A stretch of DNA of 64,000 nt from Erythroxylum novogranatense (lineage: Eukaryota > Streptophyta > Magnoliopsida > Malpighiales > Erythroxylaceae): assembly GCA_029891385.1 (NCBI GenBank), contig CM057228.1, positions 70,633,523-70,697,522 of the forward strand, given 5' to 3'. Positions 63,775-64,000 of this stretch are shown in pieces (position 1 is the stretch's first letter; each line of letters begins with the position of its first letter). The position numbers and the translations under genes are program-made. The notes beneath the pieces are model-generated. The model saw only the letters and a list, made by a program, of their open reading frames with translations. It was not told the DNA's origin and did no database searches.

Positions 63775-64000
63775 TTTGGAGTGTTTGTGTTTTTGAGCTT
63801 GTTTTGGGTCAAATTTGGGTTTGTTTTGTTATGGGCTGTTTTTATTTGTCTCCTTTGGGTTTAGAATAAGTGAAATGGGCTACTTTTCAAGGGGGCTACA
63901 TTGGTTTTTAGTCACTTCTTTTTCAGACTTCGTTTATGGGTTCATTTTAGCTTTTTAAGTTAGAATACATGGGACCCTTGTTATTTCACTTAAGCCCATT
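63393..64000 (+). repeat. 3' LTR of the family-c element (start only)
   Basis: Begins TGATACAAATGACG after TTTTGAGGGGAGGGGAAA. It overlaps the pol frame up to the stop at 63774. The stretch 63880-63995 matches the inverted family-c LTR at 17222-17336. The end is beyond the window; the inverted copy suggests the tip TTGCGCATCA. Confidence 0.9.

Larger units (their letters stand above)
59111..64000 (+). mobile_element. Family-c element, 5' end cut, runs off window
   Basis: Gag (N-terminus missing), protease, RT, RNase H, integrase, polypurine tract (63375-63392) and the start of the 3' LTR (63393). It is the reference for the split minus-strand family-c copy at 16651-30029. At least three stops and three shifts break the polyprotein. 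Confidence 0.9.

Overview
This window is repeat-rich plant heterochromatin with no recognisable host gene, tRNA, rRNA or CRISPR locus. Nearly every coding trace belongs to Ty3/gypsy LTR retrotransposons: gag with a CCHC knuckle, aspartic protease, reverse transcriptase, RNase H, then integrase. Primer sites match the 3' end of plant initiator Met tRNA. An angiosperm is certain in kind; the species cannot be named.

Four related families share one body plan and are called a, b, c and d here. LTRs are about 905 bp (a and b), about 1,060 bp (d), and over 608 bp in c. Each LTR starts TGAT and ends ATCA. In each, the integrase frame runs through the polypurine tract into the 3' LTR and ends in a tail with a GP(I/M/V)TRxR core. 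This resembles centromeric CRM-clade chromoviruses; the clade call is inference. Three other lineages occur: a nearly complete Galadriel-like chromovirus (5539-11731, minus), a Tekay/Del-like chromovirus (45251-52239, minus, TSD CATGG) with a collapsed relative at 2141-3200, and an Athila-like gag scrap (3943-4569).

Layout: 1-5538 is a patchwork of copy A (family a), a Tekay relative, an LTR piece and Athila. 5539-11731 is the Galadriel-like element. 12116-16650 is unusual A+T-rich DNA in which purines and pyrimidines alternate (RY DNA), carrying a solo family-d LTR. 16651-30029 is a minus-strand family-c element broken open by family-a copies B and C. 30030-31934 is family-d pol, 31935-32452 a family-b LTR, and 32453-37820 is copy D of family a (minus). 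37821-41569 is RY DNA with a solo family-a LTR (TSD CCATT). 41570-45250 is an inverted-then-tandem array of family-b LTRs, whose outermost unit is split by the Tekay-like element. 52240-55343 holds remnants of b, a and d. 55344-58588 is RY DNA with a solo family-d LTR (TSD CTAGT). 59111-64000 is a family-c element running off the end.

No element is intact. Decay is by stop codons, single-base indels, microhomology deletions and LTR-LTR recombination. The most notable features are the RY DNA (about 8.5 kb over six tracts), into which only families a-d are seen to insert, and the tandem family-b LTR array, which looks like a young satellite.
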